A stretch of DNA of 64,000 nt. It comes from Thereva unica (Eukaryota; Arthropoda; Insecta; Diptera; Therevidae). The translations under genes were made by a program, and so were the position numbers. Below the pieces are notes generated by a model. The model was not told where the DNA came from. It worked only from the letters and a program-made list of their open reading frames with translations, and did no database searches. The first letter of the stretch is position 1. Each line of letters opens with the position of its first letter. The stretch is taken from NCBI GenBank assembly GCA_949987705.1, contig OX465283.1:166113850-166177849 (forward strand), given 5' to 3'. Below are positions 23,853-34,140 of this stretch, piece after piece.

Positions 23853-25175
23853 TGAATTGACATAATAAACTTGACGAATATTCGTTAAATTCTCGCTTGG
23901 TGCTTGAGCACTTCTAAACTGTTTATACATATTTCTTCCATAATTTAAATAAATCGTTTAAATACGTTTTCATTAGGGCCAAAAAGACGCAAGAAAGCTC
24001 AAATTCTTTAAGTTTTCTTACGGTACGTTTATTACTGAGTATCAATTGCCGTCGAGTTGAGTTGTCGTTGAGTTTGAATTGTTGTCGTATTATGTTTAGC
24101 TACATTAAATATTTAACGAAACCTTCTGTCTCTATGCCATTTATAATGCATTTCCGAACTTTAAACTTCCTGAGCTGCAACTCGTTGACATGTTCGGACT
24201 TCTGACACTTGCAGTTTTACCGCAGTTTGACATTTTCTAACTCACTCAAACTTCAGGCATTGACTACTGTCACATTAAATACTTTCTTGAAAGACGTTCC
24301 ACCTTCTTACCACCACCTCATGTCCTTTTACTGGAGTTTTTATGTAAGAAATTTGAAGCTATCTCTGCTTCCACAACCATCTTTATTTTATGACATGCCA
24401 CAATGTGTCAACATACATTAGAATGTGTATTTAACGGTATTGTTTCGCCATTAAATTCCACACCAGCGTGTGCCTGACTAAACGAATTTATACAAAAAAA
24501 AATTAGATTTTGAAATATATGATTTTTGGTTATAACAAAATTTGCTTCTTTTTGTGGCCTTTATTTATCACCTAGAATTGTTATAATTCAACGTTTTATG
24601 TCAACGTTTCCAGTTATTGGTGCAATTTCGGCGGGGACATAACAAATGGTACCAAATTTGTTATACTTTAGTTCGTTTTCCCCATTTTGACCCTTGGATT
24701 GTGCTAGGAATTTTGTGGGGAACCAGTGAGAGTTTTGGTTGAGTAAAAGTGCCTTTAAAAGCACATGGGCGCCTTTGTTTTATGGGAACAAGGAGGCGAT
24801 TTATTTTATGACTACCAGAAAATGAATGCTGACTCAACAGATAAGAGAAATCGGAGTTTCGTTTTTATGGTTTGGTTCTTTTTGTGTAGGAACGATGATG
24901 TATTGAGTGTAGTCTTGCGTAATTGGAGTAGTTTTAAGAAAATGGAAAATATGCAAGAATTCCTTTAAATTGTGCGGGAGGAAGTAAACCCCTGGGCTGT
25001 TTATGGAACGGTTGTTCATAGAAAATTTACTTTATATCTTTTTCTTTAAGATATCATCCTATCCTAGGAAATATTGCACTTGTATTAAGAAAACAGCGTT
25101 AATGGGTGGGAGGTTAAATTATTTAAACTGAATTTTATCACACAATCGTTTCCTAATCTTCATAAATGATCTGCT
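23853..25175. other. Intron sequence, mostly unrecognised
   Basis: The first bases (ATAATAAACTTGACGAATAT) match 55783-55802, indicating a shared repeat. Beyond about 23900 I see no element boundary or conserved frame; the 24209-24421 and 24765-24968 frames have no known motif. Confidence 0.4.
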
Positions 25176-25179
25176 TTCT

Positions 25180-26010
25180 ATGATCTGCAGGGCTTCGCTT
25201 CTCTCTGCGATGTCGTTCCATTTAGGCTTCTCCTCGTGTTCTTTCCATGACAAAATCGGAGAAATATCCGGGTCGTCGCGTTGCGCATTTCGGAGTCCTT
25301 TGTCCTCACATCCTTTGGCTCAACAGTCGTCCTCTGACACTTTTCCTCGTTACGTCAACGATATTTAAAACCTGGTTCGCATGAACAGTGCAGTATCCAT
25401 TGGAATTTACCTGTTGCGATATTTCATCATTCCTTCTCCAATGTCCAATAGCATTCTGTGTGTTGTCATAAAGTCCAAACCGAGAATACACGAGTCTACT
25501 ATGTCAGCTACCAGGAACGAATTTGTGTAATTAATGTCGCCGAGCACCACATCTATCATTGTCTCCACATGTAGGTGCACTAGCTCTCCTGATACAGTTT
25601 TCAGCATGTACTGGTCCGCGTTTTTCAGCCACTTTATACCGACCAAGTCAGCCCGGATAATAGATCTTGAAGTACCTGTATCCATGGTAATTGTGCATTG
25701 TTCATCATCAACTTTGCCCTTGATGACAAAGCTGTGCTGCTGTTGGGTGATGTTGACGATGACATCAGGGGCTTCAGTTTCCCCACCAATTCCCTGTGGT
25801 CGCCTTTCTGCCGTTGTCCACATTTTCTACTGCATGTTGATCTATTCCTACTCCCTGGAGACTCCGCTCTCCTTTGCCTTCGACAACTTCTTTGTAGATC
25901 GCCTGACTCAGTTCCAGTATCGTAGACGACGATGTACTTCAAAGGTGTTGATTCGATGGCAAATGTTCTCAGTCGTATTGATTCCCCTGAGGTGGACTGT
26001 TCTCCTTGTT
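25180..26010 (-). pseudogene. LTR-retrotransposon gag zinc-knuckle and protease relic
   Basis: On the minus strand, reading from about 25860, CSRKCGQR resembles the start of a gag zinc knuckle (CxxC...H...C, broken by a frame change). It is followed, in the frame 25823-25407, by an aspartic-protease domain. That domain has the active-site triad in CTITMDTGTSRSIIR and the C-terminal ILGLDF block in IVDSCILGLDFMTTH. Downstream, SLNIVDVTRKSVRG-like residues fit the protease-to-RT spacer of Ty3/Gypsy-type elements. No LTRs or RT of this element are visible, so it is a fragment. Confidence 0.7.
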
Positions 26011-26029
26011 TCTTGTTTTGCTGCCTCGT

Positions 26030-26296
26030 ATGCACAGTTGTCCGCCAGGGAGGCGTCGCTTCGCCACTTCTCTTCAACGTTGTGGTCGACTCAATTATGC
26101 GTGAAGAATTCGATGGACGTCGCGGAGCTCGATACGACGACAGCAACTTCGTAATCGACTTGATGTTCGCTGTCTTCGCCGACACAGATGCTGAAGCAAC
26201 GGACATTTTATACGACATTCCCCGCATCGCCCAGTCATACGGAAAAAAACCAAAGTGTTCACAACGGACGAATCGAGGGCCAGGGTTCACCTCGAT
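26030..26296 (+). pseudogene. LINE reverse-transcriptase fragment, 5' portion
   Basis: The + strand gives VVRQGGVASPLLFNVVVDSI then MREEF and, further on, FVIDLMFAVFADTDAEATDI. The RQG...SPLLFN block and the FA.D catalytic box of a non-LTR reverse transcriptase are recognisable, but the catalytic pair is disrupted (FAVFAD). It directly abuts the antisense gag-protease relic. The coding sequence resumes at about 26730 after an insertion of roughly 430 bases. Confidence 0.7.
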
Positions 26297-26729
26297 TTTT
26301 TTTATGTGGCATGGACAAGCTCAGGAATCACCCTTTGTACCACTAGACGGTCATGTCGTTCAACTCATGGTGCAATGCATAGTAGTAAGCTTTACCTGAA
26401 AATAGAAAAAGAATAGGAAAGGTTAAGGGTAGTCTGGCGGTTGCATAAGGAGAAGGCAGTGAACCTAACGTTTGCACTACTGGGTGTTATATGAAGGCAT
26501 CCATTTTTTAACAGCCGGGTGAGTCACAACCGTCAGGTCTAGCGAGAGACAGTCTTGTTGGAGTGTTATGCCTCCTGAAACAAGTAAATCCCACTAACCA
26601 GCCGACAAAGGCTGTGATGCCAACAGTACCAGACTACCAGGTGAACAAGGAGTGGCGCCGACCGCTAGATGAAGACCCTACATAAGCGGAAATTTGGTAC
26701 CCTATTATTAACCGGTTAAGCCAATGAAA
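26297..26729 (-). mobile_element. SINE-like insertion splitting the RT fragment
   Basis: The insert begins with a T run at 26297 (poly-A on the minus strand) and ends near 26729, where the interrupted RT frame resumes. On the minus strand its tail reads CAAAGGGTGATTCCTGAGCT, then TGTCCATGCCACAT before the A run. The same tail occurs at 31150-31256 (+ orientation). An internal block, GTTTCAGGAGGCATAACACT, is identical to 57413-57432 downstream of a tRNA-like head. These points suggest a tRNA-derived SINE family; this copy lacks a clear tRNA head. Confidence 0.6.
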
Positions 26730-27010
26730 CCCAAATCGAACAGGTTCCGGTGTTTAAATATTTGGGATCATTGGAAACGAAAGCCATTTTTACAGCCGTA
26801 TCGCCCAGGTAAAAGCAACATTCGCCTCGCTCAAGTGGTGCATATGGAAACGAACAAATATTACCATCAAAACGAAAGTACACCTTTACCGAACGTTGAT
26901 CTTTACGATTCTTCTTTATGGATCGGAAACGTGGGCACTGCTCAAACCGGACGTCAAGAAGCTCGAGGTCTTCCAAATACGATGCTTGAGGCCGATTCTC
27001 CTTTTTTTTA
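26730..27010 (+). pseudogene. LINE reverse-transcriptase fragment, 3' portion
   Basis: Resuming the frame broken at 26296, the + strand gives QVPVFKYLGSLETK, then (after a stop) KATFASLKWCIWK, ILLYGSETWALLKPDVKKLE and VFQIRCLRPIL. The order YLGS, LLYGSETW and LE.FQ..CLR is the thumb/C-terminal signature of many LINE reverse transcriptases. Frameshifts are present. Confidence 0.7.
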
Positions 27011-27247
27011 CATATTTTTGAGGTCCTGGTGTCTGTGGGCCAGCAAACAAGGCTGGCAAGGAAGACATTTATTACTATAAAAAAGAGTAATGGCGAAAGT
27101 AAACATCCTTGTGGTACTTAGGGGTACCTCAAAGCTGTCTGATAATTTTCCATTATATTTGAAAATTGTTTATGTGTAGTAGTTGCAGGAAATTTGCTAT
27201 GTATCAAATTTACACTTATATGTGATATATTTTTTATTTTATTTCAG

Positions 27248-27359
27248 TTCATAGCAGCGTCCGATAAGCTTTGGTTTATGCTAGAAATGTACAGTTTCGT
27301 AGATTATTTTACAATACCCCCGTCCTTTGTATCAATATATTTAAATCGTACATGGATCG
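27248..27359 (+). CDS. slo: slowpoke exon: end of S2 and S3
   Basis: Second visible coding exon, 112 bases, phase 0 in and phase 1 out. It begins [20 protein letters not shown] and ends with the split Gly codon of RTWIG. This stretch is the cytoplasmic end of S2, the S2-S3 loop and S3 of the voltage-sensor domain. The acidic residues seen here (in SDKLW, MLEMY and FVDYF) belong to the voltage-sensor counter-charge network in this family. The acceptor is TTTATTTCAG and the donor is GTGAGTATT. It lies 4,190 bases from the previous exon but only 79 bases from the next one. Drosophila Slo has Asp where this exon has Asn in YLNRTWIG; otherwise I see no difference. Confidence 0.97.
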
Positions 27360-27438
27360 GTGAGTATTAATAATTGTTGTTGTGTTCGTAATAATGTAAA
27401 ATTAATTTCATTATATAAACTCTACTCATTCTGCAAAG

Positions 27439-27590
27439 GTCTCCGATTTCTTCGAGCGCTACGTCTTATGACTGTCCCAGACATTTTACAATATTTAAAT
27501 ATACTGAAAACATCGAGCTCTATACGTTTGGCTCAATTAGTCTCAATTTTTATATCAGTATGGTTAACAGCAGCGGGTATCATTCACTTG
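27439..27590 (+). CDS. slo: slowpoke exon: S4 voltage sensor and S5
   Basis: Exon of 152 bases that completes the split Gly codon and leaves in phase 0. It encodes the S4 segment with the regularly spaced arginines of [10 protein letters not shown], the S4-S5 linker ([20 protein letters not shown]) and S5 ([20 protein letters not shown]). S4 is the main voltage-sensing helix, although BK channels carry fewer effective charges here than Kv channels. The acceptor is TCATTCTGCAAAG. The donor is GTAAAATATA, weaker than its neighbours. It follows a 79-base intron and precedes a 129-base intron, so this pore-side block is compact compared with the multi-kilobase introns around it. Confidence 0.97.
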
Positions 27591-27672
27591 GTAAAATATA
27601 TAACATCATAACACATTTTCGTTTTCATTTATATTAAATTTAAAACAAAAAAAAAATTATTTCTTTAAAAAA

Positions 27673-27700
27673 AACAACAACAACAACAACAACAACAAAA
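27673..27700. repeat. AAC microsatellite
   Basis: About nine AAC units immediately upstream of the pore exon, ending 20 bases before its acceptor. Because the tract lies where a polypyrimidine tract would normally sit, length variation could affect splicing of this constitutive exon; that is inference. Confidence 0.9.
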
Positions 27701-27719
27701 CTATATGTAATGTGTAAAG

Positions 27720-27887
27720 CTGGAAAATTCTGGGGATCCTCTCGATTTTAATAATCCTCATCAACTATCCTATTGGACTTGTGTCTATTTCCTAATCGTG
27801 ACCATGTCAACGGTAGGATATGGTGACGTTTATTGTGAGACTGTTTTAGGAAGGACATTCCTCGTGTTCTTTCTTCTAGTCGGCTTG
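27720..27887 (+). CDS. slo: slowpoke exon: pore loop, selectivity filter and start of S6
   Basis: Exon of 168 bases (56 codons, phase 0 both ends). It starts [10 protein letters not shown], runs through the pore helix ([13 protein letters not shown]), the K+ selectivity filter TVGYGD at codons 31-36 (27810-27827), and ends with the first half of S6 ([11 protein letters not shown]). The filter is intact and the reading frame is open, so the gene looks functional. The donor GTAAGTATT is strong. The acceptor, GTAATGTGTAAAG, has a poor polypyrimidine tract and sits just after a run of AAC triplets (27673-27700), but it is the only one that keeps the protein aligned with Drosophila Slo. The S6 helix is completed by one of three alternative exons 9.6-17.6 kb downstream. 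Confidence 0.97.
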
Positions 27888-28733
27888 GTAAGTATTGCTA
27901 AAAAAAATTTTTGTTATTTTTTTCTCGTATTTTTTTTCTGTTTTGGATAAATGCTGCAAGATTTGGATACAAAAATTATTTTTTTTTTACTTTTCTAAAA
28001 TAAAAAATAACGATTTATTCGTTAATGTTAATTATAATTATATAATTAAAATATAAAAATTTATTAGGCTTAAAGATTTCTAAGTGAAAAAAATTATATA
28101 ACCGGAAGAATATACAAGAATATAATTTTTTTTTAAAATATAAAAATTAAGTTTAAAAATAAATTTATTTTATACAGTGTTAAAACAAAGCGATTAAATT
28201 AAGGTATTAAAAAATTATTATCAAAAACAATTGTAAAAACATGAAAAAAAAATATATTGACAAAATCGCGGTGTTTTTTTTTTAATTTTGCGTTTTGCAA
28301 ATATTTTTTAGTGTTTTTTTTTACAAATAATTTTTGGGTTTAGCAATTCACAAAATTTGAACAATTTCCACTCTTAAACAGGATACTATGGTTTTTGACA
28401 ATTGCATTTGTTCTAATTAAAAAAAAATTATAGTAAAAACAAAACAAAATTTAAAAAAAATTCGCATTTGTTTTATAATTAAAAAAAAAAGAAGAAAAAA
28501 ACAAGAAAATATTTAAAATTTTTATGATAAATATTTAATAATTTATATACAGAAATGGGTGAATGAGAAATAATAAAGGCGTAATTTTTATTAATAATTT
28601 GCTCGTTAATTTTATATTTCAATTCTTTTCGTTTCAATATTATTTTTATATATTCGTGTTAATATAAGTTTCTATTGTGTATATATACATATTTTATATA
28701 TTTTATATATTTTATATATACTGTATATATATT
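27888..28733. other. AT-rich intron after the pore exon
   Basis: Dominated by long A and T runs with no coding frame or element ends. TA-rich microsatellite-like sequence at 28680-28740 is the insertion site of the fold-back element that follows. Confidence 0.7.
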
Positions 28734-28841
28734 ATTTATATAGGAAGTGTCTTATCGGACGCAGAGTCGACGACAGAGTTGATGAGAGTTGATCGAGTTG
28801 ACGACATAGTCGACCGAGTTGACGAAAGATTCAGAGAGAGA

Positions 28842-28858
28842 GAGAGAGAGAGCTGGCT
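28842..28858. repeat. GA microsatellite
   Basis: A run of about eight GA units at the inner edge of the left terminal repeat of the fold-back element, just before the LINE-derived cargo. Confidence 0.9.
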
Positions 28859-30480
28859 GAAGAATTTCACTCCATCCACAACTCCTTCATTCATCCACGA
28901 CGAGAAGGTGATAACAGACAGCAAATCCAAGGCCGATTTATTAGCATCTCTGTTTGCTTCCAATTCTTCTTTACCCAAAACTGATATGCTATCCCCGGTT
29001 CTCGAGCACAGCGCTCATTTAATGGACAGGGTTTTCTTCAGGACTCGCGAGGTGTACAGGTGCCTCAAGGAGCTAGATGTAAACAAATCCACTGGACCCG
29101 ATAATAAACCCCCTATCGTCTTAAAACAATGCGCCTCACCTTTGGCCAAACCTCTGCGCAAACTTTTTGCCCTATCATACTCTTCCGGAGTTTATCCAGA
29201 CTCTTGGAAACTTGCCCATGTTCAGCCAATACCGAAAAAATGTGACTCCAGCCTTTCCTCCAACTACCGGCCAATATCAATTACTTCTATTCTCTCCAAA
29301 ACCATGGAGACGATAATCAACAAAAAGCTTATGGGATATCTAGAATCCAACCAACTTATCAACGACAAACAATACGGCTTCCGACAAAAAAGATCCACTG
29401 GTGATCTTTTAGTTTGCCTTATAGAACACCTCAACCGAAGTTTGCATGGATCTGGTGAAACTAGTTTGGTTGCTTTGGATATCTCCAAGGCTTTTGATAG
29501 AGTATGGCACTCAGCCTTGTTAGCTAAACTCAAAGATATTGGAATTGGAATTGACTTGCTTCTGTATAAGTGGGTTGAGAGTTTCCTTTCCGGCCGTTCA
29601 ATTAAGGTAGTATTGGATGGCGTCAAATCTGAATCTCACCCCATCTCTGCGGGGGTCCCCCAGGGGTCAATCTTATCACCGGCCCTATTTCTCATCTTTA
29701 TAAATACCTACTTTCAATCCCCTCCAACCCACTTCTCAGCTTCGCTGACGATGGTACCCTACTTTACTCATACAGCTTCGATACAAGACAGACTCATGCC
29801 AGATCCTGTCTTGATGATCGCGTACTAATGTTCAACTCTATTAATAATGACATTGAACTCATTCTAGAGTGGGGAAGCAAGAATCGTGTCGAATTCAACC
29901 CCACCAAAACCAAGTACTGTCTTATTTCAAAGAAAAAGATCAACAGCTCTCCATCCTTGAGAATGGACAAAGTTGAACTAACGGCCGATCCCTCCCTACA
30001 CATCTTAGGTGTGACTTTAGCCAAAGACTTGCGATAGAATGACCACATATTCCAAATTGCCAAACAAGCATCCCAGTGCTTGGGATTTCTTAAGAGGTGC
30101 AAGTTCCTCCTCCAGCCTTCGGCCCGTGCTGTTATGTATAAATCCTACATTCGGCCTCTTCTCGAATACAACTTGTATAACTTGTATAACTGCCTCGTTT
30201 GGGGCGGCGCTCCAATAACCACCTTAGCATAGTTAGATAAGCTCCAAAAAGGACCCTTAAATTAATTGATGGCGACACCGTTTGCTCCACCATCGACCCC
30301 TTGAGCCACCGTAGGAATGTAGCAGCACTGACCTGCAACTCCCCCTTTCACGCACTCAACAAGACATGAATTAGTTTGTAAATAGAACAACTAGACTGTG
30401 GAATAATCTCTCGCAATCAGTTTTTCCGAGCTCCTACAACATCCAAGAGTTCAAACGCAGGGCTCCAATTTCCGATTGCT
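28855..30480 (+). pseudogene. Jockey-type LINE reverse transcriptase, decayed
   Basis: A long + strand frame (to 29828) carries reverse-transcriptase blocks in order: VNKSTGPDNKPPIVLK, SNYRPISITSILSKTMETII, QYGFRQKRSTGDLLVCLIEH, LVALDISKAFDRVWHS (first catalytic Asp) and SAGVPQGSILSPALFLIFIN. A frameshift near 29700 moves the YADD-equivalent into another frame, where LLSFADDGTLLYSYSF can be read. The C-terminal part follows at 29828-30240 (VEFNPTKTKYCLIS, ILGVTLAKDL) with in-frame stops at 30036 and beyond. It is a non-functional copy whose start is fused to the terminal repeats of the host fold-back element. The minus-strand copy at 47500-48060 is related. Confidence 0.85.
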
Positions 30481-31094
30481 AAACGTGCACAATTATAATT
30501 TGGGACGAATGCACCGTGGCCGAATCGCTCGATAAGGCTGTTATACCTCGACTCGACTCGACAACTTGCGTGTGGCGGAATTTGAGACTCTTACTGCCCA
30601 TTGATTTTAACATTCCCAATTGTTTTGGCGCACGCCATACTATTGGCTTATGAGTGCAGCGAGGCGCACCGGGTTCCACCTAGTAAATTATATGTATATG
30701 CGTATAAACATGAGAAAAGTGTAACTTAAAAAGCATTTATATCGTGGTATATTTTAGTTTGAGGTTTATGGCAAGTCTATCAGACAGCTCAATTTAATTC
30801 GAATTTCAGATCAATTTCAACTCAATTTAATTCGAGGATCATCATAGTTTTGTATATACGAATATTGAAATTGAATAAGTGTAGAAACTCATGAGTTTAG
30901 CAGGGGAGAACTGCCGTACCTACACTTTTTTAATTGAACCTAAATTTTTGCCTTATCTCTGTAAATAAGGCATATTTTAAGTCTCTTGCATAAAGTATGA
31001 AATTACTGGATACATACATACATATACATTTAGGATCTACTACTATTTTAATTGATTTAGTACATATTTTTCGTTCAATTAATACGTTTTAAAC

Positions 31095-31256
31095 TTGTTT
31101 GGGCCTTTATAACCCTTAACCTATATCCCCACCCCCCCCCCCCCCCCCTCCCGTACTAAGCTTACTGCTAGACATTACACCATGACGTGACAAATGACAT
31201 GACGGACTGGTAGTACAAAGGGTGACTCCTGAGCTTAGCACTGCCACATAAAAAAA
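31095..31256 (+). mobile_element. SINE-like tail, second copy
   Basis: GTACAAAGGGTGACTCCTGA, then GCTTAGCACTGCCACAT, followed by eight A residues, is the same tail as the minus-strand insert at 26297-26400. It is preceded by a pure C run (31130-31149) and abuts the right terminal repeat of the fold-back element. Confidence 0.65.
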
Positions 31257-31342
31257 ACTCGGTCGACTCTGTCGTCAACTCCTTCGGCTCTCGTCAACTC
31301 TCTCGTCGACTCTGCGTCAGATAAGACACTTCCATTTATATA

Positions 31343-32340
31343 TATTCAATAGTTAATTTATAATTTCTATTTTAAATTTTTATTGCCTTTTTTCTAAAAT
31401 TAGCTCAGATAGTGCACACCTAAAAATATGTACAGTTCTTACCAACTCGATCTATATTATTAATAAAATTGCACTAATTACAAGGATTTAGCAATGAGTT
31501 TCATTTTTTTCGTTACACTTATTTAAAGATTTTCAGTAGTATTAAGTTTTTTTTTATTAATTTTTTTTTATAGAAAGTTCAAATGTTAAACAAAATTTAA
31601 ATTGAAAGAAAATTAAATAATTCGTATTAAAATTAATATTTTGATTTGCAATTAAACGCTTTATGCTTTTTGCTTTCCTAAAAAAGAGAATTTTCATATT
31701 TTATAGATCTGCAAAAGTCTATAAAGCAAATAAAATTGATAGTAAAGAAAAGCTGTTTTCCATGTTTTTTTTTCTGTTTTTTTTACGAGAAAATCGCGCT
31801 TAAAGTCGATTTAATAAATCTGAAGCCGAAATTAGAATATAAGAAGCATTTTAAGAGATTTTATTAGTGCTTTGCTTTTGAGGTTAGTTTATTAATTGCT
31901 GTTATTTATATCCAAAGCGCCTAAAGTGCAGACGACCATTTTGCCATGTCGAGGGCGTCACTTGCCAGGGGGTCATATTGGAAATGATTAATTTATCCTG
32001 TCATATCGATTTATATATCTTATAAAGTAAGATATTCCAAAAGCCCTCTGGGGGGGGGGGGGCAAATGTAAATAATTGAGGTATAGCCTTCTGTAATTGC
32101 GATTGGAATTAAATGGTAAGAGAGACATTAACTTGTATTAAAGATATAGACTTAGTCTCTCTTGTAAGGTTTTAAAATTGAGCGAGATTATATTTTTATC
32201 TGTGAATTTTTTTTTATCTTGGGAATTACAATAACAGTCGGGGTTATAAAAATCGAAGATATAATTAAGTTCAATCTATAAGAAATAGATTTAGAGATGT
32301 GTTTGGGTATATGGTACAGAGTCTTTCAGCAAAACTTGTT
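31343..32340. other. AT-rich intron sequence
   Basis: No coding frame or element ends recognised. A run of about 12 G residues lies at 32051-32062. Confidence 0.5.
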
Positions 32341-32389
32341 ATTTTAAATAAAGAAAACGAAATATTTTCGTAAACAAAAATTTGAGAAG

Positions 32390-32870
32390 TATGTGTGTGT
32401 GTGCGTACGTATGTGGTCATTTTTTCCTGTACGATATCGCGGGATCCAAAAACGATACCGACTTACTTGAGGTGTAGTTCGAAGCGTACTAACGAAAAAA
32501 TAATCTGAAAAGATTTTCAAAAAATTCGGTCGAACCGTTTTTTGTTCAAATGACGTTCGTGATCTTTCTACCTGCACGATACCGCGCGAACCTAAAACTA
32601 TATCGGCTTCTTTGAGGTTCCAAAAGAAGAATATTATAACGAAAAAATGCTCTGAACAAAAGTTCATAACATTCGGTCGGGCCCTATATTTTGTTTAAAT
32701 GAAAAAACTTCGGCTTAGTGTCAGTTGGATTCTGCACAGCGATACTTTGTTGGACATCACTTGTCAAAATCCGACATTCTTTGAAAATCGTGCAAAAATT
32801 ACGTTACGCTTTACAAACATCACGAATTTTTCAAACCTTAGATCATCACTTTTTTGACGGGGAATTGTTT
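32390..32870. repeat. Degenerate tandem repeat, unit about 145 bases
   Basis: CTGTACGATATCGCGGGATC at 32427 recurs as CTGCACGATACCGCGCGAAC at 32572, with TTCGGTCGAACC / TTCGGTCGGGCC and TTTGTTCAAATGA / TTTGTTTAAATGA at matching offsets; a third partial unit starts near 32735. The copies are well diverged. No function evident. Confidence 0.6.
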
Positions 32871-33169
32871 TCTAGGGCCTACAGTTTTAGGAAATTGCGG
32901 CTCATCCCGGAATTTCCAGAAGTTATGAAAAATTTGATCTTTTTGGTCAAGTCTGAAAAGTACTTTACATTGTTTAGTTTTGCTAATTTCTCCGGAAAGC
33001 TTTCCAAATGAAGTCATTCGCTTCGCAGTTTATCAGTGGCGCTTCACATGCTCAATACGAATTCGAACACCCGCTTTAGTGTAGCGAACGAAGTACGAAG
33101 GAAATGTTTGTTTGCTAACGTTCAGGAAATGTTCAGGATGTGCTAACGTTCAGCATTTGTGAATTTACC

Positions 33170-33413
33170 TTCTTCTTCTTCGATGGCTCTACAGCCCAAT
33201 TCGAGCCTTGGCCTCCATCAGCTTCTTCCTCCAGACGTCTCTCTGCTCCGCAGCTTGTCTCCAGTTTCTTGTGTTGAGCAGTTTTGCTGCATCGGCCTTA
33301 ACATTATCTTCCCACCTTAACCGAGGTTTGCCAACTGAATTTACCACTGTTATAATATTATTTGAACAAGCTTCTCTCAGGATTACTTTGTCACCAGTTC
33401 TGATACTAGTCAA
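33170..33413 (-). pseudogene. 3' end of a LINE ORF2
   Basis: The minus strand encodes VGKPRLRWEDNVKADAAKLL then NTRNWRQAAEQRDVWRKKLM and EAKARIGL before a stop. G(R/K)PRLRWEDDV...NWR..AQDRD.WR..L.EAKAR.GL is the standard carboxyl end of many insect LINE ORF2 proteins. The stop is followed by GTAGAGCCATCGAAGAAGAA, a short 3' tail with GAA repeats. Only the last 75 codons survive. Confidence 0.8.
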
Positions 33414-33589
33414 TTTCCCACTAGTGCTAAACGTATTACTATTTTGTAAGAATGCAGTTTATTCCGTCTAGGTCCATCATACTGGGAAGTTGATCGTGTG
33501 GACCAAAGGAGTCAAACCCACATCCCAACTAGTTTTATTTAAGTGCTGCATTTTTTTTTATTTTTGCTGAAATGTTATTTTATTAACAC

Positions 33590-33725
33590 GATCTTGTCGA
33601 TCAAATGAAGTCTCCATATCGAGAAATTACATGTCCAGGAAATTTTTGCCGCTTTAGAGCCATTGTTTCACGAGTTGAATGACAGGTGGCGCCCTTCTGT
33701 TGAAAGCAAACGTCGCCCACATCCA
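33590..33725 (-). pseudogene. mariner-like transposase fragment (copy 2)
   Basis: Minus-strand translation: DVCFQQKGATCHSTRETMAL then KRQKFPGHVISRYGDF. This is the FQQDGATCHT block of mariner-type transposases with the catalytic Asp changed to Lys. The ISR.GD continuation, absent from copy 1 because of divergence, supports the assignment. Confidence 0.75.
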
Positions 33726-33884
33726 TAGCATCAATTTCCAACCAAAAGCTTAGTGGAGACTATGCTATCATAGGCATTGATATGAAGAGGCATTGGATTG
33801 AGTTTTGAAACTCCAGACATTTTTCCATCGTCTGCCTCAGGGTGAAAATCTGATCACTTATTTTTTGGCCTGGGCTGAAGCCAT

Positions 33885-34065
33885 ACTTACATCTTCTCTT
33901 TAATCCCTCATGGGACATAGGGCGGCAACGGTTGCCCTCCAGCGGACTCTGTTTTGTGCGACAGCTCTAAGCTCTGTTCAGGATCTCCCAGTTTTTGCGG
34001 CCTCTGCTAATAGAGCTTACGTCCACCGTCCACGTAGCTTGGTATTACTAGCGTATAGGGCTACC
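33885..34065 (-). pseudogene. LINE 3' terminal fragment (SRGRKNW type)
   Basis: The minus strand gives SSISRGRKNWEILNRA then, after a stop, a region ending RCRPMSHEGLK. The CCCTCATGGGACAtagggcgg segment is shared with 47370-47395, where the same ending occurs. The layout fits the W..A.DR..W...V..A end of I-clade LINE ORF2 proteins in decayed form. Confidence 0.55.
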
Positions 34066-34140
34066 CTGTTTTATATGTTACCGTAGAATATCTTATATTT
34101 ACAAAATATCTTATATATACTAAACCTTTGCGAGAAGGCA

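Larger units (their letters stand above)
28734..31342. mobile_element. Composite fold-back element with 9-base target duplication
   Basis: The element (28743-31333, 2,591 bases) is bordered by ATTTATATA on both sides (28734-28742 and 31334-31342). The ends are GGAAGTGTCTTATCGGACGC and its near reverse complement, continuing for about 80 bases as degenerate repeats of GAGTTGACGA-like units containing GTCGAC. A 9-base duplication with long, internally repetitive inverted termini is typical of Foldback elements and also of Mutator-like elements. No transposase is visible. The cargo is a LINE fragment (28855-30480), an unrecognised segment and a SINE-like tail (31095-31256). Confidence 0.85.

Noticed and set aside
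25534..26399. Long plus-strand frames as a new gene (206 and 155 codons)
   Set aside because: The first is the antisense shadow of the protease relic; the second is a LINE RT fragment running into a SINE-like insert.
31130..31149. C run as a functional G-quadruplex or promoter
   Set aside because: A single pure C tract next to a retroposed tail is better explained as a simple repeat; no promoter context.
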